Source of the DNA: Kordiimonas pumila
GTDB lineage: Bacteria; Pseudomonadota; Alphaproteobacteria; Sphingomonadales; Kordiimonadaceae
Direction: 5' to 3'
Length of the DNA stretch: 64,000 nucleotides
Assembly (NCBI RefSeq): GCF_015240255.1
Contig: NZ_CP061205.1
Location: forward strand, 2,315,501 to 2,379,500
The notes beneath the pieces are model-generated. The model was not told where the DNA came from, searched no databases, and worked only from the letters and a program-made list of their open reading frames with translations. Below, one piece after another: positions 55,385-64,000 of the stretch; positions within the stretch are counted from its first letter, which is position 1; each line of letters opens with the position of its first letter. Both the position numbers and the translations under genes were made by a program.

Positions 55385-57448
55385 ATGCCCACGCTAACGA
55401 TTGATGGAATTGAAGTAACGGTTGATCCGGGTACCAGCGTTTTGCAGGCCTGCGAGCAAATTGGCGTTACTGTGCCACGTTTTTGCTATCATGAGCGCCT
55501 TTCTATTGCGGGTAACTGCCGCATGTGTTTGGTAGATATGGAAAAGTCGCCCAAACCTATTGCAAGCTGTGCCATGCCTGCCGGGCAGGGCATGGTTATC
55601 CACACCACAACTGAGCGCGTGAAAAAAGCCCGCGAAGGGGTGATGGAGTTCTTGCTGATTAACCACCCGCTTGATTGCCCCATTTGTGATCAGGGCGGCG
55701 AATGTGAACTGCAAGACCAGTCCATGGCTTTTGGTACAGACTCTAGTCGGTTTGATGAAAACAAACGCGCTGTTGAAGATAAGCACATGGGCCCGCTAAT
55801 TGCGACAACCATGACCCGCTGTATTCACTGTATGCGCTGTGTGCGTTTCAGTGAAGAGGTTGCTGGCGTTTCAGACATGGGCGCACTTGGGCGCGGTGAA
55901 CACACTGAGGTTGTGACGTATCTTGATGATTTGCTGGATAGTGAGCTTTCCGGTAACGTTATTGATCTTTGCCCAGTTGGTGCGCTGACATCAAAGCCGT
56001 ATGCGTTTACAGCGCGTAGCTGGGAACTTCGTGAGACAGCCTCGATTGATGTGATGGATGCGGTTGGTTCCAACATTACAGTCGATACGCGAGATGGATC
56101 CGTCATGCGCGTTCTGCCGCGCATTCATGATGATGTGAATGAAGAATGGATTTCTGACAAAACGCGCTTTGCTTACGATGGCATTAAAAAGCGTCGTCTT
56201 GATCGGCCTTATATTCGTAAGAATAAAAAACTTGAAGAAGCCACATGGGGCGATGCCTTTGCGCTGATCAAGAAAAAGATGAAGGTCCTAAAAGGTTCTG
56301 AGATTGCAGGCCTTGTTGGTGATATGGCCGACATGGAAGCTATGTTTGCTTTTAAAGGATTGCTAACCTCCCTTGGCTCAAAGCGTATTGAATGCCGCCA
56401 GGACGGTGCTGCGCTTGATACATCGGTGCGGGCGGCCTACCTGATGAACACAGGTATTGCGGGCATTGAAGAAGCAGACTATTTGCTGCTGATTGGCACA
56501 AATCCACGGATTGAAGCGCCGCTTGTTAATGCGCGTATTCGAAAAACAGTTTTGAAAAAAGGCCTTAAAGTTGCGAATATTGGTAGTGCAGAAGATCTGA
56601 CATATAAGGTTGATGAATTCGGCGATGATGCAGCAATCCTGAAATCTGTTAAGTCAGGGCGCCATGATATTGCCAAGGCAATGAAAGCTGCGAAAAAACC
56701 CATGATACTGGTGGGGCAAGCAGCGCTTGCTCGTGCTGATGGTGCAGCAATTCTGAAAGCTGCTCATGATATTGCTGATCGTTACTGTGTGAAAGAAGGC
56801 TGGAACGGCTTTAATGTACTACACACAGCAGCAAGCCGTGTTGGAGGCTTGGATCTTGGTTTGGTTGCAGACGGCGGTATTGATAAAATTCTGGATGATG
56901 CCGAAGCAGGTAAGGTGAAAGCTGTTTTCCTTCTTGGTGCTGATGAGTTTGATAGCAGTGCGCTGGCAAAACCCTTCACAGTATATATTGGTACGCACGG
57001 TGATGAGGGCGTGAAAAATGCTGACGTTATTTTGCCGAGCGTTACCTATACTGAAAAACCGGGCACTTACATCAATACTGAAGGCCGGGTGCAACAGGCT
57101 GAAAAAGCCTCACATGCGCCGGGTGATGCACGTGAAGACTGGACAATATTAAGGGCTTTGTCTGATGTTGTAGGTGAAACCTTACCTTATAACACTTTCT
57201 TTGAACTCAGGTCTGCGCTTGAAGCTGCCGTTCCTGCTGTTAAAACCCTTGATACGCTGCCTAATGAGGCTTGGGGTGATTTTGGTAGTGATGGCACGAT
57301 CGAAACAGGTGGTATTGCACCCGCTATTGAGAATTTTTACCAAACAAACCCGATCGCGAGGGCAAGTAGTGTGATGACTGCTTGTATTACGGCGCGAGAT
57401 AGTGTTGCAGATGAAACCGTGAAAGTTGGGGGGGCGATCAATGGTTGA
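55385..57448 (+). CDS. nuoG: NADH-quinone oxidoreductase subunit G
   Basis: 75-kDa iron-sulfur subunit. The N-terminal 2Fe-2S ferredoxin domain ([18 protein letters not shown]), the His-Cys3 cluster region ([18 protein letters not shown]), and the 4Fe-4S region ([18 protein letters not shown], then DLCPVGAL) are complete; the molybdopterin-oxidoreductase-like domain follows but carries no cofactor. 687 residues matches the mitochondrial-like alphaproteobacterial form. Overlaps nuoH by 8 bases. Confidence 0.97.
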   Translation: MPTLTIDGIEVTVDPGTSVLQACEQIGVTVPRFCYHERLSIAGNCRMCLVDMEKSPKPIASCAMPAGQGMVIHTTTERVKKAREGVMEFLLINHPLDCPICDQGGECELQDQSMAFGTDSSRFDENKRAVEDKHMGPLIATTMTRCIHCMRCVRFSEEVAGVSDMGALGRGEHTEVVTYLDDLLDSELSGNVIDLCPVGALTSKPYAFTARSWELRETASIDVMDAVGSNITVDTRDGSVMRVLPRIHDDVNEEWISDKTRFAYDGIKKRRLDRPYIRKNKKLEEATWGDAFALIKKKMKVLKGSEIAGLVGDMADMEAMFAFKGLLTSLGSKRIECRQDGAALDTSVRAAYLMNTGIAGIEEADYLLLIGTNPRIEAPLVNARIRKTVLKKGLKVANIGSAEDLTYKVDEFGDDAAILKSVKSGRHDIAKAMKAAKKPMILVGQAALARADGAAILKAAHDIADRYCVKEGWNGFNVLHTAASRVGGLDLGLVADGGIDKILDDAEAGKVKAVFLLGADEFDSSALAKPFTVYIGTHGDEGVKNADVILPSVTYTEKPGTYINTEGRVQQAEKASHAPGDAREDWTILRALSDVVGETLPYNTFFELRSALEAAVPAVKTLDTLPNEAWGDFGSDGTIETGGIAPAIENFYQTNPIARASSVMTACITARDSVADETVKVGGAING

Positions 57449-58508
57449 GGCATTTTTTAGCTGGTTCCCAACAACATGGATTGGGATGTTCTTTGGAATT
57501 GAGCAGTCGCCGCTGTTTTATTTTTTTACTATCGTTGCAATGATTTTAGTGGTTGTTTTACCGCTTACAATTGCCGTTGCCTTTGCCGTTTATTTTGATC
57601 GTAAAATTTGGGCGGCTGTGCAAATGCGCCGTGGCCCGAATGTGGTTGGCCCATTTGGTTTGCTACAATCATTTGCAGATGGCATTAAGCTGTTTCTTAA
57701 AGAAACCATTATTCCATCCAGTGCCAACACAGTAATCTTTTTGTTGGCACCCATGATAACCTTCACCCTTGCTTTATTGGCATGGGCGGTTATTCCTTTT
57801 GATGAAAACATGGCTCTGGCCAATATCAATGTGGGGATTCTCTACATTCTCGCCATTTCATCGCTTGGGGTGTACGGCATTATTATGTCGGGTTGGGCAT
57901 CTAACAGCCGGTATGCTTTTCTTGGTGGTCTTCGGTCTGCAGCTCAAATGGTATCTTACGAGGTTTCGATTGGCTTTGTGTTGGTCTGTGTTCTTATGGC
58001 CGCGGGTTCCTTGAACCTTACAGATGTGGTGAAAGCACAGGCGGGTAGTATCCTTAACTGGTATGTTTGGCCGTTTTTGCCCATCTTTGTTATCTTTTTT
58101 ATCTCGGCACTTGCCGAGACGAACCGGCCCCCGTTTGACCTGCCAGAAGCAGAAGCCGAACTTGTGGCTGGGTATCAGGTGGAATACAGCTCAATGGCAT
58201 TTGCGCTGTTTTTCCTTGGTGAATATGCAAACATTTTGCTGATGTCGACCGTGATGGCAGTGCTGTTCTTTGGTGGCTGGTATGCGCCAATCCCTGCACT
58301 TGATTTCATTCCTGGTCCTATTTGGCTGTTTATTAAAACAGCTATCGGCTTTTGGATGTTTGCCATGGTAAAGGCTTTTGTACCGCGCTACCGCTATGAT
58401 CAGCTTATGCGCCTTGGTTGGAAAGTCTTCCTTCCTTTATCTTTATTCTTTGTGGTCTTATACGCTGGCATCATGGTTTATGCTGGTCTGTTGCCCACAC
58501 ACGGTTAG
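57441..58508 (+). CDS. nuoH: NADH-quinone oxidoreductase subunit H
   Basis: Membrane subunit (ND1) that links the quinone chamber to the proton channels. 355 residues with eight membrane segments; [19 protein letters not shown] and [21 protein letters not shown] with the functional glutamates are seen. ATG 57441, after a G-rich ribosome site inside the end of nuoG, is preferred to a TTG at 57426. Confidence 0.97.
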   Translation: MVEAFFSWFPTTWIGMFFGIEQSPLFYFFTIVAMILVVVLPLTIAVAFAVYFDRKIWAAVQMRRGPNVVGPFGLLQSFADGIKLFLKETIIPSSANTVIFLLAPMITFTLALLAWAVIPFDENMALANINVGILYILAISSLGVYGIIMSGWASNSRYAFLGGLRSAAQMVSYEVSIGFVLVCVLMAAGSLNLTDVVKAQAGSILNWYVWPFLPIFVIFFISALAETNRPPFDLPEAEAELVAGYQVEYSSMAFALFFLGEYANILLMSTVMAVLFFGGWYAPIPALDFIPGPIWLFIKTAIGFWMFAMVKAFVPRYRYDQLMRLGWKVFLPLSLFFVVLYAGIMVYAGLLPTHG

Positions 58509-58517
58509 AAAGGCTTG

Positions 58518-59009
58518 ATGATGTCTGCACTTGTACAAGCTGCTAAAAGTCTTCTTTTAAAGGAGTTTCTGGCTGCTTTCTGGCTGTCTTTGAAATACTT
58601 CTTTCGGCCTAAAGTAACTATTAATTACCCTTATGAAAAAGGCCCGCTTAGCCCTCGGTTTAGGGGAGAGCATGCCCTGCGCCGCTATCCGAACGGTGAG
58701 GAACGCTGCATCGCCTGTAAACTGTGCGAGGCGATATGCCCAGCACAGGCTATTACAATTGAGGCAGAGCCTCGCGCTGACGGTTCGCGCCGCACAACAC
58801 GCTATGACATTGACATGGTAAAATGTATTTACTGTGGGTTTTGTCAGGAAGCGTGCCCTGTTGATGCAATTGTTGAGGGGCCTAACTTTGAGTTTGCAAC
58901 CGAGACACGGGCCGAGCTGATGTATGACAAAAATAAACTACTGGCGAACGGCGAACGATGGGAGCGCGAAATTGCGCAAAATATCGCTGCCGATGCGCCG
59001 TACCGCTAG
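58518..59009 (+). CDS. nuoI: NADH-quinone oxidoreductase subunit I
   Basis: TYKY subunit with clusters N6a and N6b. Two ferredoxin motifs: [16 protein letters not shown] and [16 protein letters not shown]. The N-terminal amphipathic helix lies against the membrane arm. 163 residues. Tandem ATGs at 58518 and 58521 could both serve; AAAGG lies just upstream. Confidence 0.96.
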   Translation: MMSALVQAAKSLLLKEFLAAFWLSLKYFFRPKVTINYPYEKGPLSPRFRGEHALRRYPNGEERCIACKLCEAICPAQAITIEAEPRADGSRRTTRYDIDMVKCIYCGFCQEACPVDAIVEGPNFEFATETRAELMYDKNKLLANGERWEREIAQNIAADAPYR

Positions 59010-59024
59010 GGAAGGGTAAATAAA

Positions 59025-59663
59025 ATGATTAGCCTTTCAGTTGTAGCTTTTTATATTTTTGCCTTTGTGACGGTAGCATCTGGCGCGCTTGTTATTTCTG
59101 CGCGTAACCCTGTGCATAGTGTGCTGTGGCTTATTCTTGCTTTCTTCAGTGCAGCAGGGCTTTTTGTTTTGCTCGGCGCTGAATTCCTCGCCATGTTGCT
59201 TGTTATTGTCTATGTGGGTGCGGTTGCGGTTCTGTTTCTGTTTGTTGTGATGATGCTCGACATTAACTTTGTCGAACTTCGGCAGGGCTTTTTACAGTAT
59301 TTACCGCTTGGCGGCCTTATTGGCCTTATTCTTCTTGCTGAACTTGTGACACTTGGTGTTGCATGGCAGTTTGGCCCTGATGTAGCTGCAAATATTGCAT
59401 CGCCAACGGTTGCGGGATCAGAGATTCAGAACACAGTGGCTTTGGGCCGTGTAATTTACACTGATTATATTTTCATATTCCAGACATCTGGCCTTATTTT
59501 GCTTGTGGCAATGATTGGGGCAATCGTTCTGACACACCGTACGCGTACTGGTGTTAAACGTCAGAATATTGCAGCGCAGGTTGCGCGTCGTCCGGAAGAT
59601 GCTTTTGAACTGGTTGATGTTGAAGTTGGCAAAGGTGTTTCCATGCCAACAAAGAAAGGATAG
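59025..59663 (+). CDS. nuoJ: NADH-quinone oxidoreductase subunit J
   Basis: ND6-type membrane subunit, 212 residues with five membrane segments. The conserved helix 3 region [24 protein letters not shown], with its pi-bulge glycine, is present. GAAGGG lies before the ATG. The C-terminal hydrophilic tail is longer than in E. coli (184 residues). Confidence 0.96.
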   Translation: MISLSVVAFYIFAFVTVASGALVISARNPVHSVLWLILAFFSAAGLFVLLGAEFLAMLLVIVYVGAVAVLFLFVVMMLDINFVELRQGFLQYLPLGGLIGLILLAELVTLGVAWQFGPDVAANIASPTVAGSEIQNTVALGRVIYTDYIFIFQTSGLILLVAMIGAIVLTHRTRTGVKRQNIAAQVARRPEDAFELVDVEVGKGVSMPTKKG

Positions 59664-59673
59664 GGCCAAGTCC

Positions 59674-59982
59674 ATGGTTATTGGGTTAGGACATTATCTG
59701 ACGGTTGCGGCAATCCTGTTTGTCTTCGGGATTTTCGGGATTTTCCTTAACAGGAAAAACGTCATAATTATTCTTATGTCGGTTGAGCTTATGCTACTCG
59801 CTGTCAATATCAATCTGGTGGCGTTTTCTACCTTCCTGCATGATCTTGTAGGGCAGGTGTTTGCCATGTTCGTCTTGACTGTCGCGGCTGCTGAAGCCGC
59901 GATTGGTCTTGCCATCCTTGTAATTTACTTCCGCGGCAGAGGTTCTATTGCCGTTGAAGATATTAACCAGATGAAAGGGTAG
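59674..59982 (+). CDS. nuoK: NADH-quinone oxidoreductase subunit K
   Basis: ND4L-type membrane subunit, 102 residues, three membrane segments, with the two buried glutamates in [11 protein letters not shown] and [10 protein letters not shown]. The start is ATG at 59674, giving the standard family length; longer in-frame extensions overlap nuoJ and are not expected. Confidence 0.96.
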   Translation: MVIGLGHYLTVAAILFVFGIFGIFLNRKNVIIILMSVELMLLAVNINLVAFSTFLHDLVGQVFAMFVLTVAAAEAAIGLAILVIYFRGRGSIAVEDINQMKG

Positions 59983-59987
59983 GGACA

Positions 59988-61925
59988 GTGATACCTAAGG
60001 CAATCGTTTTCCTGCCGCTTATCGGCTTTTTGATCGTCGGAATTCTGGGTAGTAAACTAGGTGACAAGCTTAGCCAGATTATAACAGCGTCACTTGTAAC
60101 TGTGGCGGCTGTTTTCTCGTGGGTTGTGTTTGCGGATGTCACCATGGTGCATAATACCTATGATATCCACATTCTTGACTGGGTTACATCTGGAACGCTT
60201 TCCTTTAACTGGGCTTTGAAAATAGACACGCTTACAGCTGTTATGCTGGTGGTTGTGAATAGTGTATCTGCACTCGTGCACTGGTATTCTATGGGCTATA
60301 TGAGCGAAGACCCTAATAAACCACGCTTTTTTGCTTACCTGTCCTTGTTTACCTTTGCCATGCTTATGCTGGTAACAAGTGATAACCTTGTGCAGATGTT
60401 CTTTGGTTGGGAAGGTGTGGGCCTTGCTTCATATCTGTTGATCGGTTTCTGGTATAAAAAACCAAGTGCTAATGCGGCGGCTATCAAAGCGTTTGTTGTG
60501 AACCGTGTTGGTGATTTTGGCTTTGCTCTTGGTATTTATGCGGTGTTTGTGCTGTTTGGCTCGGTTGAGTTTGAAACGATTTTTGCAAATGCAGGGAACT
60601 ATCAGGACGCGACCCTTAACTTCTTAGGGCATGACTATCACGCCTTGACAGTTATCTGTTTGCTGCTGTTTGTTGGTGCCATGGGTAAATCTGCTCAGCT
60701 TGGCCTTCACACATGGCTACCTGACGCAATGGAAGGCCCAACACCTGTTTCTGCTCTTATTCACGCAGCAACAATGGTGACGGCTGGTGTGTTCCTTGTG
60801 GCGCGGTTTAGCCCGGTATTCCAGTATTCACCTGATGCACTTGCTGTTGTAACTGTTGTTGGCGCCATGACTGCTTTCTTTGCAGCGAGTGTAGGCCTCG
60901 TACAAAACGATATTAAGCGGGTAATTGCTTACTCAACCTGTTCACAGCTTGGCTATATGTTCTTTGCACTTGGTGTTGGAGCTTACGGCGGCGCCATTTT
61001 CCACCTGTTTACGCATGCTTTCTTTAAGGCGCTTCTGTTCCTTGGTGCGGGTTCCGTGATCCACGCAATGCACCACGAGCAAGATATGCGTAATATGGGC
61101 GGTCTTTACAAAAAGATACCTTTCACATTCGGGGTTATGCTGGTGGGCACACTGGCCATCACAGGATTTCCGTTCCTGTCTGGCTATTTCTCGAAAGACA
61201 TGATTATTGAAGCTGCTTATGCTTCTCACAGTGCAGGCTCAGAGTTTGCTTTTGTGATGGGTGTGACAGCGGCACTAATGACAAGTTTTTATAGCTGGCG
61301 CCTGATTTATATGACCTTCTTTGGTAAAACGCGGGCGGACCATCATACATTTGATCATGCTCATGAAGGCCCTTGGGTTATGCGTATTCCGCTGTTTTTG
61401 CTGGCAGTTGGTGCTGTGTTCGCGGGGGGTGTTTTTGCAGGCGAGTTCATTGGTCACGATAAGGTAGAGTTTTGGAACAATGCTCTTGTTGTAGCAGCAG
61501 GTGATGTGATGGATGAAGCACACCATGTGCCAGCAGCTGTTAAGTTTGCACCGTTTGTCGCTATGGTTCTTGGCTTTGTACTCGCGACTTTCTTCTATCT
61601 CAGAAAAAGCGATATTGCTGAACGTACAGCTGAAACGTGGGACGGTCTTTACAAGTTTCTTCTCAATAAGTGGTACTTTGACGAACTGTATAACCTTATC
61701 TTTGTGCGTCCTGCCTTTTGGTTGGGCCGTCAACTCTGGAAACGGGGTGATGAGCAAACCATTGATGGCTTTGGGCCAAACGGTGTTTCGCATGCGGTTG
61801 CTGTTATTGCCACAAAGGTAAGAAAACTTCAGACCGGTTATGTATACCATTACGCATTTGCCATGATAGTTGGCTTGGCGGCTGTTGTGACCTGGTTTAT
61901 GGTCAACACCGGCGGCAGCCACTAA
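59988..61925 (+). CDS. nuoL: NADH-quinone oxidoreductase subunit L
   Basis: Antiporter-like proton-pumping subunit (ND5). 645 residues with about 16 membrane segments including the long lateral helix near the C-terminus. Key segments: [57 protein letters not shown]-like region, and [21 protein letters not shown]. The start is GTG five bases after the nuoK stop, with GGGA upstream. Confidence 0.96.
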   Translation: MIPKAIVFLPLIGFLIVGILGSKLGDKLSQIITASLVTVAAVFSWVVFADVTMVHNTYDIHILDWVTSGTLSFNWALKIDTLTAVMLVVVNSVSALVHWYSMGYMSEDPNKPRFFAYLSLFTFAMLMLVTSDNLVQMFFGWEGVGLASYLLIGFWYKKPSANAAAIKAFVVNRVGDFGFALGIYAVFVLFGSVEFETIFANAGNYQDATLNFLGHDYHALTVICLLLFVGAMGKSAQLGLHTWLPDAMEGPTPVSALIHAATMVTAGVFLVARFSPVFQYSPDALAVVTVVGAMTAFFAASVGLVQNDIKRVIAYSTCSQLGYMFFALGVGAYGGAIFHLFTHAFFKALLFLGAGSVIHAMHHEQDMRNMGGLYKKIPFTFGVMLVGTLAITGFPFLSGYFSKDMIIEAAYASHSAGSEFAFVMGVTAALMTSFYSWRLIYMTFFGKTRADHHTFDHAHEGPWVMRIPLFLLAVGAVFAGGVFAGEFIGHDKVEFWNNALVVAAGDVMDEAHHVPAAVKFAPFVAMVLGFVLATFFYLRKSDIAERTAETWDGLYKFLLNKWYFDELYNLIFVRPAFWLGRQLWKRGDEQTIDGFGPNGVSHAVAVIATKVRKLQTGYVYHYAFAMIVGLAAVVTWFMVNTGGSH

Positions 61926-61943
61926 GGGCAGGGGACACAAGAT

Positions 61944-63473
61944 ATGTTTTTTCTAGAAAATCACCTGCTTTCCTTCATGATGATCATGCCGCTTATCGGC
62001 GCGGGCATTATTTTGCTCATTCATCATCAAGATAAGGAAATTGAAAAGCGGAATATCCGCTCTGTGGCTCTGTTTGCTACGATTGTTACCTTTATTATGT
62101 CGCTGGTATTGTGGGCTGGGTTTGATGGATCAACGGCAGACTTTCAGTTTGTTGAACAGTACAACTGGGTTGGTGAAGACATAAAATACTATGTTGGTGT
62201 TGACGGAATTTCGGTTCTGTTTGTGGTGCTGACAGCCTTTTTGATGCCAATCGTTATTCTGTCTAGCTGGGAATCTATCGAGAACCGGGTCGCAGAATAT
62301 ATGATCGCGTTTTTGGTGCTTGAAACACTGATGATCGGCGTGTTTACAGCCCTTGATATCTTCTTGTTTTATGTGTTCTTTGAGGGCGGCCTTATTCCCA
62401 TGTACCTGCTTATTGGTATTTGGGGTGGTGTTAACCGGGTTTATGCCAGCTTTAAATTCTTTCTATACACGCTCTTGGGCTCGGTTTTAATGCTGGTTGC
62501 TGTACTTTATATGTACATTGAAACGGGCACGACTGATATTCCTGCACTAATGACCCAGCATTTTGATCCCAATGTTCAAAACTGGTTATGGCTTGCTTTC
62601 TTTGCTTCCTTTGCTGTGAAAATGCCGATGTGGCCTGTGCATACATGGTTGCCGGATGCGCACGTGCAAGCGCCAACAGGTGGCTCGGTTATTCTGGCAG
62701 GTGTTCTGTTGAAAATGGGAGGCTATGGCTTCCTGCGCTTCAGCTTGCCTATGTTTCCAGAGGCAACAGTGCACTTTGCATGGCTTGTTTTTGCGCTTTC
62801 TGTCGTTGCAATTATTTATACATCACTGGTTGCTCTTGTGCAGGAAGATATTAAAAAGCTGATTGCTTATTCATCTGTTGCTCACATGGGTTTTGTGACA
62901 ATCGGTATTTTCCTTGTAAACACCAATGGTGTTGAAGGTGCGATTTTCACAATGCTTAGTCATGGTATTGTGTCTGGCGCACTGTTCCTTTGTGTTGGTG
63001 TTATTTATGACCGCTTGCACACACGGGAAATTTCCCGGTACGGTGGCTTGGCAACTAACATGAAAATATATGCTGTACTGTTTGTGCTGTTTTCTATGGC
63101 CTCTGTTGGCCTGCCCGGCACTAGCGGTTTTATCGGCGAATTTCTCGTGCTGAACGGTGCATACACCTATAATAGCTGGATTGCATTTGGTGCGGCGAGT
63201 GGTGTGATACTTGGTGCTGCTTACATGCTCTATCTGGTACGCCGCCTTATATACGGTGAGCTTGATAAAGATGATGTGAAAGCGATGCCTGACCTAAGCT
63301 TACGGGAAAAGCTGATATTTGCACCACTGGTTGCAGTTGTGCTGTGGATGGGTATTTACCCCAACAGCTTCCTTGAGCCAATTCACACTTCTGTATCCAG
63401 CCTGATTGAAACACACTTTTCTTCACCTGCTGCAGACCATGCCGAAAGCGGCATGGCTGACGCAGTTGAATAA
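61944..63473 (+). CDS. nuoM: NADH-quinone oxidoreductase subunit M
   Basis: Antiporter-like proton-pumping subunit (ND4). 509 residues with about 14 membrane segments; [18 protein letters not shown], the [19 protein letters not shown] region with the conserved lysine just before it, and [20 protein letters not shown] are present. Normal length. Confidence 0.96.
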   Translation: MFFLENHLLSFMMIMPLIGAGIILLIHHQDKEIEKRNIRSVALFATIVTFIMSLVLWAGFDGSTADFQFVEQYNWVGEDIKYYVGVDGISVLFVVLTAFLMPIVILSSWESIENRVAEYMIAFLVLETLMIGVFTALDIFLFYVFFEGGLIPMYLLIGIWGGVNRVYASFKFFLYTLLGSVLMLVAVLYMYIETGTTDIPALMTQHFDPNVQNWLWLAFFASFAVKMPMWPVHTWLPDAHVQAPTGGSVILAGVLLKMGGYGFLRFSLPMFPEATVHFAWLVFALSVVAIIYTSLVALVQEDIKKLIAYSSVAHMGFVTIGIFLVNTNGVEGAIFTMLSHGIVSGALFLCVGVIYDRLHTREISRYGGLATNMKIYAVLFVLFSMASVGLPGTSGFIGEFLVLNGAYTYNSWIAFGAASGVILGAAYMLYLVRRLIYGELDKDDVKAMPDLSLREKLIFAPLVAVVLWMGIYPNSFLEPIHTSVSSLIETHFSSPAADHAESGMADAVE

Positions 63474-63487
63474 GGAGCCATAGACCA

Positions 63488-64000
63488 ATGAACGGCGAAC
63501 TTCCGAGCCTTCTTCCTATATTGCCTGAACTGATATTGGCAATTGGTGCCTTGGCGTTATTGATGCTAGGTGTTTTTCAAGGCGATAAAAGCTATAACCA
63601 GATTACAAATCTGTCTGTTGTAGTATTGATCCTCGCGGCTTTTGTGATGATCAGTTATGTAGGCGGTGACCGTCAGGAAACATTTGGTGGCATGTTTGTT
63701 ACCGATGCCTTTGCTGTTTTCACCAAAACACTGGTGTTTACAGGGGCGGCGGTTGTGCTGCTGATTTCTGGCACATACATGAAAGATAACAATATTGCCC
63801 GGTTTGAATATCCGGTGCTGGTACTGCTCGCAACCCTTGGCATGCTTGTTATGATTTCTGCCGGCAACCTGATGAGCCTATACGTGGGCCTTGAGCTGCA
63901 GAGCCTATCGCTTTATGTTCTGGCTGCCATGAACCGTGACCGTATTCGCTCAACAGAAGCTGGTCTCAAGTATTTTGTACTGGGCGCGCTTAGTTCGGGT
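63488..64000 (+). CDS. nuoN: NADH-quinone oxidoreductase subunit N, N-terminal part (runs off window)
   Basis: ND2-type antiporter-like subunit. 171 residues are visible, from MNGELPSLLPILPELILAIG through several membrane segments to GLKYFVLGALSSG, which is the conserved lysine-containing helix. The frame is open at the window end, so it is truncated only by the edge. It completes nuoA-N without inserted genes. Confidence 0.95.
   Translation, partial: MNGELPSLLPILPELILAIGALALLMLGVFQGDKSYNQITNLSVVVLILAAFVMISYVGGDRQETFGGMFVTDAFAVFTKTLVFTGAAVVLLISGTYMKDNNIARFEYPVLVLLATLGMLVMISAGNLMSLYVGLELQSLSLYVLAAMNRDRIRSTEAGLKYFVLGALSSG

Noticed and set aside
61275-61940. 221-residue open frame on the minus strand inside nuoL
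   Set aside because: It is antisense to a conserved nuo gene, with no recognisable domain.

Overview
The window looks like core chromosome from a free-living, respiring alphaproteobacterium of moderate GC content. The pointers are a C4-type 5-aminolevulinate synthase (hemA) next to hemB and an LdtR-like MarR regulator, a MucR/Ros regulator, a mitochondrial-type ubiquinol-cytochrome c chaperone, a proton pyrophosphatase of the K+-independent class, a dmeRF nickel/cobalt efflux pair, and a 14-gene nuo operon with separate nuoC and nuoD. A lineage such as Kordiimonadales or Rhodospirillales-like marine bacteria would fit, but this is inference. No phage, IS element, CRISPR array or defence locus was seen.

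Layout. 1-3.1 kb: 3' end of cysS, trmJ, an unusual C-type-lectin-like protein, and hemB on the minus strand. 3.3-6.5 kb: MarR regulator, hemA, a small DUF gene, mucR (minus) and rpiB. 6.6-13.7 kb: a long co-directional run glyA-nrdR-ribD-ribE-ribBA-ribH-nusB-thiL-fliL-like (serine/one-carbon, ribonucleotide reductase control, riboflavin, thiamine). 13.9-16.6 kb: hppA, then bamE on the minus strand. 16.8-20 kb: cytochrome bc1 chaperone, DUF177, plsX, ihfA, merR; fabH, often found after plsX, is absent. 20.2-21.3 kb: tRNA-Pro and a TSUP permease. 21.3-31.7 kb: a minus-strand block parE, rhlE-like helicase, enoyl-CoA hydratase, mlaE, mlaF, radA, cvpA, purF, SDR. 31.9-34.8 kb: two uncharacterised proteins, then glnB-glnA with a sigma-54-type promoter. 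35.1-38.7 kb: tRNA-His, nnr, tRNA-Leu and trigger factor.

38.8-42 kb is the most accessory-like part: a DUF2946-like protein, a TonB-dependent receptor and a YcnI-like (DUF1775) protein whose predicted mature N-terminus is histidine. This looks like a copper acquisition module. 42.2-47.2 kb is the proteostasis cluster clpP-clpX-lon-hupB. 47.3-49.4 kb is a metal-export region: a GDT1/MneA-type manganese exporter behind a yybP-ykoY-type riboswitch, then dmeF and dmeR diverging from a perfect palindromic operator. 49.8-50.5 kb holds two identical tRNA-Val genes, a small membrane protein and tRNA-Asp. From 50.7 kb to the end runs nuoABCDEFGHIJKLMN, with nuoN cut by the window edge.

The genes are mostly ordinary. 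The points most worth checking are the manganese riboswitch with two mutually exclusive hairpins, the copper module, the histone-H1-like tail on trigger factor, the lectin-fold protein, the degenerate GTP cyclohydrolase half of RibBA, and the DmeR and sigma-54 control sites.
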